Assembly (NCBI GenBank): GCA_900315505.1
Contig: OMZG01000017.1
Span: 1 to 45,643, forward strand
Reading direction: 5' to 3'
DNA: 45,643 bases
Origin: an uncultured Lachnospiraceae bacterium
Lineage (GTDB): Bacteria; Bacillota; Clostridia; Lachnospirales; Lachnospiraceae
The notes beneath the pieces are model-generated. The model was not told the origin of the DNA. It ran no database searches and saw only the letters and a list, made by a program, of their open reading frames with translations. Position numbers and translations under genes: made by a program. Positions 8,204 to 17,139 of the stretch are shown here, piece by piece (position 1 is the stretch's first letter; every line of letters begins with the position of its first letter).

Positions 8204-9358
8204 ATGGAATGCTATTTCGACAATTCAGCAACTACGAGATGCTCAGATGCAGCCGCTGATAAAATGAGACAGGTGCTTCTTACTGATTTCGGAAATCCTT
8301 CATCACTTCATGGCAAGGGAATGCAGGCTGAGAACTATGTGAAGGAGAGCCGGGAAATAATTGCAAAGACACTCAGGTGTGAACCTAAAGAAATTATTTT
8401 CACATCCGGTGGTTCCGAGAGCAATAATCTGGCAATCTTCGGTTCGGTCAGAGCCAATAAGAGAGTCGGGAAACATATCATCACCACTGCTGTAGAGCAT
8501 GCGGCTGTATATATGCCTTTTAAAGAGCTTGAGAAGCAGGGCTATGACGTGACTTTTCTCCCAACAGATGAGACGGGTGTCATAAGACTTGAGGATCTGG
8601 AAAATGCATTGACAGATGATACTGTTCTTGTGGCGATGATGCATGTGAACAATGAGATCGGTTCAGTGATGCCTATAGCTGAGGCAGGAAAGCTCATTCA
8701 TGAAAAATGTCCTGATGCATTATTCTTCGTAGATGCGATCCAGTCATATGGCAAGGTGCAGATAATCCCTAAGAAAATGGGAATTGATATGCTTTCTGTC
8801 AGTGGCCACAAGATTCATGGACCGAAGGGCAGCGGTTTCCTGTATAAGAGAGACAAGGTAAAGCTTGATCCTATCATTTTTGGCGGCGGTCAGGAAAATG
8901 GATACAGGAGCGGCACCGAGAATGTACCTGCGATAGCAGGACTGGGCCTAGCTGTGCAGGAGATGTTTGCAGACTTTGATGGACACAGGAAGCATCTTTT
9001 CGAGCTCAGGGATCATCTGGCAGAGAAGCTCTCAGATATTGATGCGGTCAGCTTCAATTCAGGACTTAATGAGAATTCTGCTCCGCAGATCCTTTCGGTC
9101 AGTGTTGATGGGGTCAGGGCAGAGGTACTGCTTCATGCTTTAGAAGATAAAGGAATCTATGTGTCAGCCGGAAGTGCATGCTCATCGAACAGGCCATCAA
9201 TATCAAGGACTCTTAAGTCAATCGGCCTTAAGGACAGCCTTTTGGAATCGACAGTTCGTTTTTCATTTTCAATCTACAATACGATGGAGCAGGTCGATTA
9301 TGCCAGCGATGTGATGCATGAACTGATATCTGTACTGCTTAAATACAGGAGATTCTGA
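8204..9358 (+). CDS. cysteine desulfurase family protein
   Basis: A 384-residue PLP-dependent NifS/IscS-family enzyme that removes sulfur from cysteine as a persulfide. The PLP lysine lies in SGHKIHG (Lys203), GGGQENGYRSGTENVP follows, and the catalytic cysteine is in GSACSS (Cys326) on a short loop, a group I feature. It begins directly after the thiI stop with no separate ribosome binding site, so it is probably the dedicated sulfur donor for ThiI, as NifZ is in Bacillus. No iscU or sufU is nearby, so a general Fe-S role is less likely. Confidence 0.92.
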   Translation: MECYFDNSATTRCSDAAADKMRQVLLTDFGNPSSLHGKGMQAENYVKESREIIAKTLRCEPKEIIFTSGGSESNNLAIFGSVRANKRVGKHIITTAVEHAAVYMPFKELEKQGYDVTFLPTDETGVIRLEDLENALTDDTVLVAMMHVNNEIGSVMPIAEAGKLIHEKCPDALFFVDAIQSYGKVQIIPKKMGIDMLSVSGHKIHGPKGSGFLYKRDKVKLDPIIFGGGQENGYRSGTENVPAIAGLGLAVQEMFADFDGHRKHLFELRDHLAEKLSDIDAVSFNSGLNENSAPQILSVSVDGVRAEVLLHALEDKGIYVSAGSACSSNRPSISRTLKSIGLKDSLLESTVRFSFSIYNTMEQVDYASDVMHELISVLLKYRRF

Positions 9359-9359
9359 T

Positions 9360-10310
9360 ATGCGTTGGACAAAGTTTACAATTGATACGACAGAGGATGC
9401 AGAAGAGCTGGTAAGTGCACTTCTGTACGATCATGGAATTACCAATATTGAGATCGAGGACAGAGCTCCGGTGACTCCGCTCGAGGGAGAGGATTACGAG
9501 GAGCTGGTTCCTGACCAGGGTGCTGATGACGGCAGGAGCAGAGTATCCTTCTATGTCGAGGAAGGCACTGATTATGGGAAGCTGATAGAGGATATCAGGT
9601 TCGGACTCGCAGACCTGGGCACGAGGACTGATATCGGTGCAGGAACGATCGCGATTTCTTCAACCGATGAGAAGGACTGGCGTGACAAGTGGAAGGAATT
9701 CTTCCATACATTCACGGTCGGAGATTACACGATCATTCCAAGCTGGGAAGCTGCTGATACAGATACTGATGCGACTCATATCATCAGGATGGACCCGGGC
9801 ATTACCTTTGGTACCGGTCAGCATGAGAGCACGAAGATGATCATAGAGGAGCTGCCGGGACATATCAATGGCGGTGAAAAAGTCCTGGATCTCGGGACCG
9901 GAAGCGGTATCCTGTCGATGGTTGCACTTCGTGAAGGAGCATCTGATATTACTGCCACTGACATAGATCCTGCTACAAAGGATGCTGTGAAGGAGAACTT
10001 CGAGAGAAATGATCTGCCGATTGATAAGATGCATCTCGTGATCGGTGACCTGTCATCTGACTCAGAGGTACAGGAAGAGGTTGGCACAGGTTATGATATA
10101 GTATGTGCTAATATCCTCGCAGACATTATAATAGGGATGCTTACTCAGATAGCGAAGGTCATTAAGAGAGATGGAGTTCTGCTTACCTCCGGTATCATAG
10201 ATTTCAAGGAAAATGAAGTCAGACAGGCACTGGAGTCGCATGGCTTTACAATTTTAGAAATCAACCACGAGGGCGAGTGGGTCTCAATAGTCGCAAAAAG
10301 AAATGCATGA
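9360..10310 (+). CDS. prmA: ribosomal protein L11 methyltransferase
   Basis: A 316-residue class I SAM methyltransferase of the PrmA family. The N-terminal L11-recognition domain starts MRWTKFTIDTTEDAEE. The signature FGTGQHESTK, the SAM-binding VLDLGTGSGIL and the active-site region CANILADII appear in the usual order. PrmA methylates lysines and the N-terminus of L11. It starts one base after the cysteine desulfurase stop and overlaps hypA by 8 bases. Length is normal. Confidence 0.94.
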   Translation: MRWTKFTIDTTEDAEELVSALLYDHGITNIEIEDRAPVTPLEGEDYEELVPDQGADDGRSRVSFYVEEGTDYGKLIEDIRFGLADLGTRTDIGAGTIAISSTDEKDWRDKWKEFFHTFTVGDYTIIPSWEAADTDTDATHIIRMDPGITFGTGQHESTKMIIEELPGHINGGEKVLDLGTGSGILSMVALREGASDITATDIDPATKDAVKENFERNDLPIDKMHLVIGDLSSDSEVQEEVGTGYDIVCANILADIIIGMLTQIAKVIKRDGVLLTSGIIDFKENEVRQALESHGFTILEINHEGEWVSIVAKRNA

Positions 10311-10647
10311 ACTAAGCTATATGATGCGTATGGTAGATACCGCTCTACAGGCCTGTCACGACAATGATCTGAAGACTGTGCAGACGATGGAGATAAGCGT
10401 CGGCGAGGCGACCGGGCTTATGCCTCATTACCTTGAGGACTATTATCCGCAGTGTGTAAAGGATACAATTCTTGAGGATTCCACGCTCAAGGTGAATTAT
10501 ATTCCAGTCACTGCAAAGTGCGATGACTGCGGTGCAGAATATACGCCATCGAGAGAAAATGAGTACAGATGTCCTGAATGTGACAGCATCCATTCGAGGA
10601 TGATCCACGGCCGGGAATTTGTTCTCGACAGGCTCGTCGGTGAATAA
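10303..10647 (+). CDS. hypA: hydrogenase nickel incorporation protein HypA
   Basis: A 114-residue protein starting MHELSYM, so His2, the nickel ligand of HypA, is present. The zinc site is formed by CDDC and CPEC near the C-terminus (residues about 70-95). HypA delivers nickel to [NiFe]-hydrogenase, or to urease in some organisms. No other hyp, hydrogenase or urease gene is in this window, so it is an orphan here. The start overlaps the end of prmA in a different frame. Confidence 0.9.
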   Translation: MHELSYMMRMVDTALQACHDNDLKTVQTMEISVGEATGLMPHYLEDYYPQCVKDTILEDSTLKVNYIPVTAKCDDCGAEYTPSRENEYRCPECDSIHSRMIHGREFVLDRLVGE

Positions 10648-10652
10648 CCGGG

Positions 10653-10681
10653 TTGACATTTCAGCGGTCTTGTTTTAACAT
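10653..10681 (+). promoter_or_regulatory. sigma-A promoter for the HPr-like gene
   Basis: A perfect TTGACA (10653-10658) is followed after 17 bp by TAACAT (10676-10681). It begins just after the hypA stop and would give a leader of about 50 bases. Confidence 0.7.
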
Positions 10682-10737
10682 AGGAAAGTAAGAACAGAAG
10701 CACAATGTCGGATATATTTACAGGAGGAAAATACATC

Positions 10738-10971
10738 ATGAAGACAGTAAAGATATCACTCAATTCAATCGACAAGGTAAAGAGCTTCGTCAATACTATC
10801 AGCCAGTTTGACAGCGATTTCGATCTGATCTCAGGACGTTATGTGATCGATGCGAAGTCGATCATGGGGATTTTCTCACTTGATCTGTCCAGCCCGATCG
10901 ATCTTACGATCCATGCAGACAATGACGCTGATATTCTTGAGGCACTGAAGCCATATATTATTGAGCAGTAA
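10738..10971 (+). CDS. HPr/Crh-like protein lacking the phosphocarrier histidine
   Basis: A 77-residue protein with the HPr fold pattern. The serine-site motif is well kept: DAKSIMGIFSL, with Ser41 in the place of HPr Ser46, the target of HPr kinase. The PTS active-site motif around His15 (GLHARPA in HPr) is absent; the only histidine is near residue 63. It therefore cannot act as a normal PTS phosphocarrier and resembles Bacillus Crh in logic: a regulatory HPr that can be phosphorylated only on serine. This is inference from motif loss. I chose ATG 10738 because AGGAGG lies at about 10722-10727; an upstream in-frame ATG at 10705 would overlap that site. It has its own promoter and terminator. 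Confidence 0.85.
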   Translation: MKTVKISLNSIDKVKSFVNTISQFDSDFDLISGRYVIDAKSIMGIFSLDLSSPIDLTIHADNDADILEALKPYIIEQ

Positions 10972-10995
10972 TTATCAGGATTTTAATGAGACGTG

Positions 10996-11024
10996 GCTCC
11001 CTCTTGTGAGGGAGCTTTATTTTT
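10996..11024 (+). terminator. intrinsic terminator after the HPr-like gene
   Basis: GCTCCCTC (10996-11003) pairs with GAGGGAGC (11008-11015) around a TTGT loop, followed by TTTATTTTT. It is a textbook rho-independent terminator 24 bases after the stop codon. Confidence 0.93.
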
Positions 11025-11052
11025 GTAACAGATATTTCAGGAGCTTATTGTT

Positions 11053-12372
11053 TTGGAAAAGAGAACCGCGGCCTTTCATAATCTCGGCTGCAAGGTAAAT
11101 GCATACGAAATGGAGGGGATGGAGGAAGCTCTGCGCAATGCAGGGTACGATATCGTGCCTTTTACAGAGAAGGCAGATGTATATGTGATAAATACCTGTA
11201 CAGTCACACGGGTTGCAGACCAGAAGTCCAGGCAGATGATCAGCAGGGCAAAGACGCTTAACCCTGATGCCATAGTCGTTGCATGTGGCTGCTATGCCAA
11301 TACTGGAAAGGATGTCCTGATCAGGGACGGAGTCGCAGACCTGATTCTGGGCAATAATGAGAAGAGTCATCTGAATGAAGAGATAGAAAAGCTGCGTGCA
11401 AAAAGATCTACGTATGCAGATGCAAAGGAGACCTTTGTTCCGGATATAAATAAAGGAAAATTCGATTTCGAAGAGACGGGTTTTTCAATAAAAGAGGAAC
11501 ATACCAGAGCCTTTATCAAGGTTGAGGATGGCTGTAACCAGTTCTGCTCATACTGTATCATTCCTTTTGCAAGAGGCCGTGAGAGAAGCCGTGACCCGAA
11601 GAAGGTAGTAGAAGAGGTGCAGGGACTTGTGAATCAGGGATTTTCTGAATTCGTACTCACAGGGATCAGGCTCACGAGCTATTCATACGAAGGCCTCACA
11701 CTGGTTGATCTGATCGAAGAAGTGAGCAGAGTGAACGGAGTACGCAGGATCAGACTCGGATCGCTCGAACCATCAGCAGTTACCGAGGATTTTGCAAAGA
11801 GGCTTTCTGCGCTTCCGAATATGTGCCCGCATTTTCATATGTCGCTTCAGAGTGGCTCGGCAACAGTTCTAAAAAGAATGAACAGAAATTATACACCTGA
11901 TGAATTCATGGAAGCAATAAGCTATCTGAGACAGTATTTCGATGATCCCGCAATCACAGCAGATATGATATGCGGATTTCCGGGAGAGACTGAAGAAGAA
12001 TTTCATGAGTCTCTGGACTTCGCAAAAGAAGTCGGCTTTTATGAGATTCATGTATTTCCGTATTCCGTGAGGCAGGGGACGAGAGCTGAGAGGATGCCGG
12101 GGCAGCTGTCGAAGAAGCAGAAGGCAGAGCGTACGAGGGTGCTGCGTGATGAGGCAGTACAGCTAAAGATGGATTATCTGAAACGTCATACAGATATGAG
12201 GTCTGAAGCACTTCTCGAAGAAAAGGTAGCTCTGAATGGCAGGGAATACTGGACCGGCTACACCCCCGAATATATCAGGGTGCTATATGACTCTGATGAG
12301 GATCTGTCGGGGCATTTTGTAGAAGGAACTCTCGGCCAAATCGAGGACGGATATATGCACTTGAAAAACTAA
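11053..12372 (+). CDS. mtaB: tRNA t6A37 methylthiotransferase MtaB
   Basis: A 439-residue radical-SAM methylthiotransferase of the MtaB type, which converts t6A37 to ms2t6A37 in tRNA. The N-terminal UPF0004 domain starts FHNLGCKVN and carries the cysteines of the auxiliary cluster (NTCTVT and ACGCYAN follow). The radical-SAM motif CxxxCxxC reads CNQFCSYC from about residue 161. A TRAM-like tail of about 60 residues ends the protein. The start is TTG 11053, with AGGAG at 11039-11043 at good spacing; no ATG precedes the conserved N-terminus. Confidence 0.92.
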   Translation: MEKRTAAFHNLGCKVNAYEMEGMEEALRNAGYDIVPFTEKADVYVINTCTVTRVADQKSRQMISRAKTLNPDAIVVACGCYANTGKDVLIRDGVADLILGNNEKSHLNEEIEKLRAKRSTYADAKETFVPDINKGKFDFEETGFSIKEEHTRAFIKVEDGCNQFCSYCIIPFARGRERSRDPKKVVEEVQGLVNQGFSEFVLTGIRLTSYSYEGLTLVDLIEEVSRVNGVRRIRLGSLEPSAVTEDFAKRLSALPNMCPHFHMSLQSGSATVLKRMNRNYTPDEFMEAISYLRQYFDDPAITADMICGFPGETEEEFHESLDFAKEVGFYEIHVFPYSVRQGTRAERMPGQLSKKQKAERTRVLRDEAVQLKMDYLKRHTDMRSEALLEEKVALNGREYWTGYTPEYIRVLYDSDEDLSGHFVEGTLGQIEDGYMHLKN

Positions 12373-12474
12373 GGATTTTGTAGTAGTATATAAAGAAGTT
12401 TGAATTGTCCATGGATTTTTGACAAAAGGGTTCATGGAAATCGTGAGTAAGTGTAGGTTGTAAGGAGACAGATT

Positions 12475-12741
12475 ATGAAGGACCTCAGTCAGACACAGTA
12501 TTTCAAGGTGCAGAATGACAATTCCATCACAGTGAAGGAGATCATCCACCGTGTTTACAAGGCATTATCCGAGAAGGGCTACAATCCTGTGAATCAGATC
12601 GTAGGATATATCATGTCAGGTGATCCGACGTTCATCACAAGTCATAATAATGCAAGAAGCCTCATCATGAAGGTAGAGCGTGACGAGATCGTCGAGGAAT
12701 TACTCCGCGAGTACATCGACCGCAAAGCCTGGGAGAACTGA
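12475..12741 (+). CDS. IreB family regulatory phosphoprotein
   Basis: An 88-residue protein of the IreB (formerly DUF965/UPF0297) family. In Enterococcus IreB is phosphorylated on threonine by the PASTA kinase IreK and affects cephalosporin tolerance. The conserved segments YKALSEKGYNPVNQIVGY and GDPTYITSHNNAR-like (here GDPTFITSHNNAR) are intact. AAGGAGA lies just before ATG 12475. The stop overlaps the ruvX start in TGATG. The 100 bases upstream hold TTGTC/GACAA and CCATG/CATGG inverted repeats but no certain promoter. Confidence 0.93.
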   Translation: MKDLSQTQYFKVQNDNSITVKEIIHRVYKALSEKGYNPVNQIVGYIMSGDPTFITSHNNARSLIMKVERDEIVEELLREYIDRKAWEN

Positions 12742-13169
12742 TGCAGGGCAGAATACTAGGACTCGATTACGGGACGAAGACTGTCGGGGTAGCAGTTTCC
12801 GACCCGCTTTTCATTACAGCACAGCCACTTACCACAATTCGAAGAGAGCGTCCTACGAAGCTTCGCAGGACGATAGCAGCAATCAGGGAACTCGTAGAGA
12901 AGTACGAGGTTTCTCTTTTTGTTGTGGGACTGCCAATGGGACTGGATGGAATTGAAGGAGAAAAATGCCATGCAGTCCGTGAATTCGGCACAATTCTAAC
13001 TGAAAAGACCGGAATACCGGTCAGATACCAGGACGAAAGATTTACAACAGTCATAGCAGAAAACGCAATGAAGGACGCTGGCTACAAAGATCATGTTCAA
13101 ATCAAGAACAAAGTTGATGAAACAGCGGCAGCACTAATCCTGCAGACTTATCTTGATAGTAGCAGATGA
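12741..13169 (+). CDS. ruvX: Holliday junction resolvase RuvX (YqgF)
   Basis: A 142-residue RNase H-fold nuclease. The catalytic-fold motif GLDYGTKTVGVAVSD opens the protein and RYQDERFTT, another conserved acidic motif, is at about residues 94-102; a further Asp lies in NKVDETAA. It is thought to resolve Holliday junctions and, in some bacteria, to act in 16S rRNA 5' processing. It is translationally coupled to ireB through the TGATG overlap. Confidence 0.93.
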   Translation: MQGRILGLDYGTKTVGVAVSDPLFITAQPLTTIRRERPTKLRRTIAAIRELVEKYEVSLFVVGLPMGLDGIEGEKCHAVREFGTILTEKTGIPVRYQDERFTTVIAENAMKDAGYKDHVQIKNKVDETAAALILQTYLDSSR

Positions 13170-13217
13170 ACAGAGGCGGGACAACTGCATATGTTGACAC
13201 GCCGTAGGTAAATGGTT

Positions 13218-13481
13218 ATGGAAAAAATAACATTCACAGATGAAAACACTGGTGAAAACCAGGATTTTTATATACTGGACGAAACCGTAATAAACGAAGT
13301 CGACTATCTTCTTGTGACAGATTCCGATCCTGATGCGGAGGAAGCGGAATGTTACATTTTAAGAAAGACAGGCGATGATGGAGATGAGGTCTCATACGAG
13401 GCGGTAGAGGATGAGGCTGCTCTCAAGGCAGTTTATAAGGTTTTTTCCGAGGAACTTGAAGATACAGAAATACAGTTTTAG
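13218..13481 (+). CDS. DUF1292 domain protein (YrzB-like)
   Basis: A small acidic protein of 87 residues with many Asp and Glu, typical of DUF1292. The segment DYLLVTDSD matches family members beside ireB and ruvX in Firmicutes. Its function is unknown. ATG 13218 is preferred because the AGG at 13206-13208 lies 9 bases before it; ATG 13212 is in frame two codons earlier and is only 3 bases from that site. It lies 49 bases after ruvX. Confidence 0.88.
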   Translation: MEKITFTDENTGENQDFYILDETVINEVDYLLVTDSDPDAEEAECYILRKTGDDGDEVSYEAVEDEAALKAVYKVFSEELEDTEIQF

Positions 13482-13489
13482 GAGGACCT

Positions 13490-15157
13490 TTGAAAGGACA
13501 GAAGAAACCACATTTAAAGATAATCCCGCTGGGCGGGCTTGAACAGATAGGTATGAATATGACAGCCTTCGAATACAAGGATTCGATAATCGTTGTAGAC
13601 TGCGGGCTGGCTTTTCCGGAAGATGATATGCTGGGAATTGATATGTGTATTCCTGATATCAGCTATCTGGTAGAGAACAAGGACAAGGTAAAGGGATTTT
13701 TCATCACTCATGGTCACGAGGATCATATCGGAGCTATTCCATATGTGATCAAGGAGATCAATGTCCCGATCTATGCTACAAGGCTTACGATGGGACTCAT
13801 CGATCACAAGCTCGAGGAGATCGGCTACCTGAATAAGACTCACAGGAAGACCGTGAAGTATGGCCAGACGATCAATGCCGGACCGTTCAGGGTCGAGTTC
13901 ATAAAGACGAATCATAGTATTCAGGATTCAGCGGCACTCGCTATCTATACACCAGTCGGTGTCATCATGCACACCGGTGATTTCAAGGTTGATTACACGC
14001 CTGTATATGGCGATGCCATCGATCTTCAGAGATTTGCAGAGATCGGCAAGAAGGGCGTGCTCGGACTCATGTGCGATTCGACTAATGCCGAGAGACCCGG
14101 ATTTACCGAATCGGAGAGCACGGTCGGAGTCAAGTTCAATGATATTTTCGCAGAAAATAAGGACTCGAGAATTATCATTGCGACCTTCGCATCGAATGTC
14201 GACCGTGTGCAGCAGATCATCAACACCGCATATAAGTACGGACGAAAGGTAGTAGTCGAGGGACGAAGCATGGTGACTATCATCTCCATCGCCCAGGAAC
14301 TAGGCTATATCAAGATTCCGGATAACACGCTGATATCTACCGATCAGCTGAAGAACTATCCGGATAATAAGACAGTGCTTATCACTACAGGAAGCCAGGG
14401 AGAGTCGATGGCGGCTCTTTCACGTATGGCAAACGGCACGCACAAGAAGATTGCAATAAAGCCTGGAGATACGATCATTTTCTCATCACATCCGATTCCT
14501 GGAAATGAGAAGGATGTATCGAATATCATTAACGAGCTCTACCGCAAGGGAGCAAATGTGATTTTCCAGGATGTTCATGTATCGGGACATGCCTGCCAGG
14601 AAGAGATAAAGCTGATTTATTCTCTCGTGAAGCCGAAGTATTCGATTCCTGTACATGGTGAGTACAAGCATCTGAAGGCACAGGAGCGTATCGCAAGAGC
14701 CCTTGGCTATGATACAGAGCATATCAAGATCCTGTCATCAGGAGATGTGCTTGAATTCGATGAAAAGGGCAGGGCAAATGTCACAGGACATGTCCATACA
14801 GGCACAGTCTTCGTAGACGGACTAGGCGTTGGAGATGTCGGAAGCATCGTGCTCCGTGACAGACAGCATCTTGCACAGGATGGAATCATCATAGTTGTCA
14901 TGGCAATGGATAAGGCCAGTGGAAATGTAGTTTCCGGGCCGGATATCGTATCGCGTGGATTCGTATATGTGAAGGAATCTGAGGATCTGATGGATTCAGC
15001 AAGGGCAATAGTTACGAACAGACTTATGGAGCTTGAGGACTCTCATGTCCGTGACTGGGGAAAGATAAAGACAGAAGTGAAGATTGCTCTGTCTGACTTT
15101 ATCTGGAAGGAGACCCAGCGTAATCCTATGATCCTTCCGGTGATCCAGGAAGTATGA
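13490..15157 (+). CDS. ribonuclease J
   Basis: A 555-residue metallo-beta-lactamase/beta-CASP nuclease, the RNase J1/J2 length. The metal-binding motif HGHEDHIGA lies near residue 74, MHTGDFKVD is in the second half of the lactamase domain, and the beta-CASP and C-terminal regions follow. RNase J processes and degrades mRNA and matures rRNA as both endo- and 5' exonuclease. The start is TTG 13490 with AGGAGG at 13480-13485; the conserved IIPLGGLEQIG begins before the first in-frame ATG. It overlaps trmR in ATGA. I cannot tell J1 from J2 without a tree. Confidence 0.93.
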   Translation: MKGQKKPHLKIIPLGGLEQIGMNMTAFEYKDSIIVVDCGLAFPEDDMLGIDMCIPDISYLVENKDKVKGFFITHGHEDHIGAIPYVIKEINVPIYATRLTMGLIDHKLEEIGYLNKTHRKTVKYGQTINAGPFRVEFIKTNHSIQDSAALAIYTPVGVIMHTGDFKVDYTPVYGDAIDLQRFAEIGKKGVLGLMCDSTNAERPGFTESESTVGVKFNDIFAENKDSRIIIATFASNVDRVQQIINTAYKYGRKVVVEGRSMVTIISIAQELGYIKIPDNTLISTDQLKNYPDNKTVLITTGSQGESMAALSRMANGTHKKIAIKPGDTIIFSSHPIPGNEKDVSNIINELYRKGANVIFQDVHVSGHACQEEIKLIYSLVKPKYSIPVHGEYKHLKAQERIARALGYDTEHIKILSSGDVLEFDEKGRANVTGHVHTGTVFVDGLGVGDVGSIVLRDRQHLAQDGIIIVVMAMDKASGNVVSGPDIVSRGFVYVKESEDLMDSARAIVTNRLMELEDSHVRDWGKIKTEVKIALSDFIWKETQRNPMILPVIQEV

Positions 15158-15810
15158 TATTCGAGGATCACGACAGGTTCGCTGGATTCCTGTCCAGCTT
15201 CCCGTTTGAGCTGCCGCCATCATTAGCAGAGATAAGAAAAAAAGCCCGAGAAGACCATGTGCCGATCATCAGGGATGATACGCAGAGATTCATGGCTTTT
15301 CTTATGAAGGTGACACAGCCGCGCAGAATTCTCGAGATAGGTACGGCGGTAGGCTTTTCGGCTCTTCTGATGGCGCACTTTGATGATGCGCTTGAAGAAC
15401 TGGTCACGATAGAAAATTATGAGCCGAGGATTCAGGAAGCATCAGAGAATTTCGGCAGATCAGATGCACCGGTCACATTCTTAAAAGGCGATGCATCCGA
15501 AATCCTGAAGACAATTGATGGTTCATTTGATTTCGTATTCATTGATGCAGCCAAGGGACAGTACCCTGATTATCTACATCTGGTCAGAGATCATCTGACT
15601 AAAGGCTCGGTAATAGTAGCGGATAATATCCTTCAGGACGGCCGGATTCTGGAACCCAGGGAAGCTTTAGAGCGTAGGGACAGGACGATACACAAGCGGA
15701 TTCGGGGATATCTGGATATGGTCATGAACGATGGCAGTTTCCAGTCGACCATTCTGCCGGTGGGAGATGGGGTGGCAGTATCTATACTTGTACAAACTAA
15801 GGGCAGATGA
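15154..15810 (+). CDS. trmR: tRNA 5-hydroxyuridine O-methyltransferase TrmR
   Basis: A 218-residue SAM-dependent O-methyltransferase of the YrrM/COMT type. The SAM site ILEIGTAVGFSALLM is at about residues 60-75; VFIDAAKGQYPDY and ADNILQDG give the metal and substrate side as in the family. TrmR methylates 5-hydroxyuridine at tRNA position 34 to mo5U. The next gene encodes the U32 protein family that makes the hydroxyuridine, which supports this assignment over catechol methylation. It overlaps the RNase J stop by four bases. Confidence 0.88.
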   Translation: MIFEDHDRFAGFLSSFPFELPPSLAEIRKKAREDHVPIIRDDTQRFMAFLMKVTQPRRILEIGTAVGFSALLMAHFDDALEELVTIENYEPRIQEASENFGRSDAPVTFLKGDASEILKTIDGSFDFVFIDAAKGQYPDYLHLVRDHLTKGSVIVADNILQDGRILEPREALERRDRTIHKRIRGYLDMVMNDGSFQSTILPVGDGVAVSILVQTKGR

Positions 15811-15901
15811 GAAGGCTGCCAGGACAACCATAGCGAAGTGAGCAGTGAACGAGCGTGTTGGATTGACAGTGATTCTCAGCTGCCCGTAATAGGAGTTAGT
15901 T

Positions 15902-17128
15902 ATGAAAATTTCAGAACTTCTTGCACCCGCAGCCAATCTGTCAGTGCTGAAAACAGCTATCAGATACGGCGCAGATGCAGTTTATCTCGGAGGCGAGAGT
16001 TTTGGCCTGCGTGCCGGAGCAGACAATTTCACAAATGACGAGATTCGTGAGGGAATAGCATTTGCCCATGAAAGAGGAAAGAAAGTCTATGTCACTGTAA
16101 ATATTTTTGCACATGACAGAGATCTCGATGGAGTCAGGGCCTACCTAAAGGAACTGAATGATATAGCACCTGATGCCCTTCTCATTGCCGATCCGGGTAT
16201 TTTTTCCATGGCAAAGGAAATAGTTACCAATGGAAAGACCGACTTCCATATCTCGACTCAGGCGAATAATACGAACTACGAGATATTTAAGTTCTGGCAT
16301 GATCTGGGAGCTTCAAGAGTGGTCGGTGCGCGTGAGCTTTCTCTGGCAGAGATAAAAGATATCAGGGAGCATATCCCATCAGACCTCGAAATGGAGATCT
16401 TCGTTCATGGAGCCATGTGCATCTCATATTCAGGCAGATGTCTGCTGTCGAATTATTTCACAGGCCGTGACGCCAATCAGGGTGCCTGCACACATCCATG
16501 CCGCTGGCAGTATGCGGTAGTGGAGCAGACGAGACCTGGCGAATATATGCCTGTCGAGGAAAATGACAGAGGGACCTTTATATTTAATTCAAAAGATTTA
16601 AATATGGTTGGGCATCTGGATGACCTTGTGGATGCCGGAGTGGATTCTCTGAAAATTGAGGGGCGTATGAAGACTGATCTCTATGTGGGAACTGTCGTAA
16701 GAGCATACCGCAGAGCTCTTGACGACCTTGCAGAATCAGTTGATAAGTATAAGAAAAATATTCCCGAGTACGAGGCTGAGATCAGAGAATGCACCTATAG
16801 GCAGTTTACGACAGGATTTTTCTATGGCAAGCCGTCTGAAGATGCCCAGATATATGATGCAAATACCTATGAGAAGGGAGCTACATATATCGGAGAGATA
16901 GAAGAAATTAACGACGGTTTTGCAAAGATTTCACAAAAAAATAAATTTTCTGTCGGTGAAACTATTGAAATTATGAAGCCCGACGGTCATAATATACCTG
17001 TAAGGATAGATAAAATTTTTAATGCGGACAGAGAGTCTGTCGAATCAGCGCCACATCCGAAGGAGACCATTTATTTCAAGGTACCACAGGAGGCTGAAGT
17101 CGGAGATCTCTTAAGACGCAGGGAATAG
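15902..17128 (+). CDS. trhP: U32 family protein, probable tRNA uridine hydroxylase TrhP
   Basis: A 408-residue U32 'peptidase' family protein. The U32 signature is clear: EIFVHGAMCISYSGRCLLS, then GACTHPCRW, with the cysteines that in TrhP are thought to hold a cluster. Known TrhP proteins (YrrN/YrrO, YegQ) form 5-hydroxyuridine in tRNA from prephenate, and TrmR then methylates it. Only one U32 gene is present, whereas Bacillus has two side by side. AGGAG at 15891-15895 supports ATG 15902. The 91 bases before it hold no feature I recognise. Confidence 0.88.
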   Translation: MKISELLAPAANLSVLKTAIRYGADAVYLGGESFGLRAGADNFTNDEIREGIAFAHERGKKVYVTVNIFAHDRDLDGVRAYLKELNDIAPDALLIADPGIFSMAKEIVTNGKTDFHISTQANNTNYEIFKFWHDLGASRVVGARELSLAEIKDIREHIPSDLEMEIFVHGAMCISYSGRCLLSNYFTGRDANQGACTHPCRWQYAVVEQTRPGEYMPVEENDRGTFIFNSKDLNMVGHLDDLVDAGVDSLKIEGRMKTDLYVGTVVRAYRRALDDLAESVDKYKKNIPEYEAEIRECTYRQFTTGFFYGKPSEDAQIYDANTYEKGATYIGEIEEINDGFAKISQKNKFSVGETIEIMKPDGHNIPVRIDKIFNADRESVESAPHPKETIYFKVPQEAEVGDLLRRRE

Positions 17129-17139
17129 GCGGTATAGAT

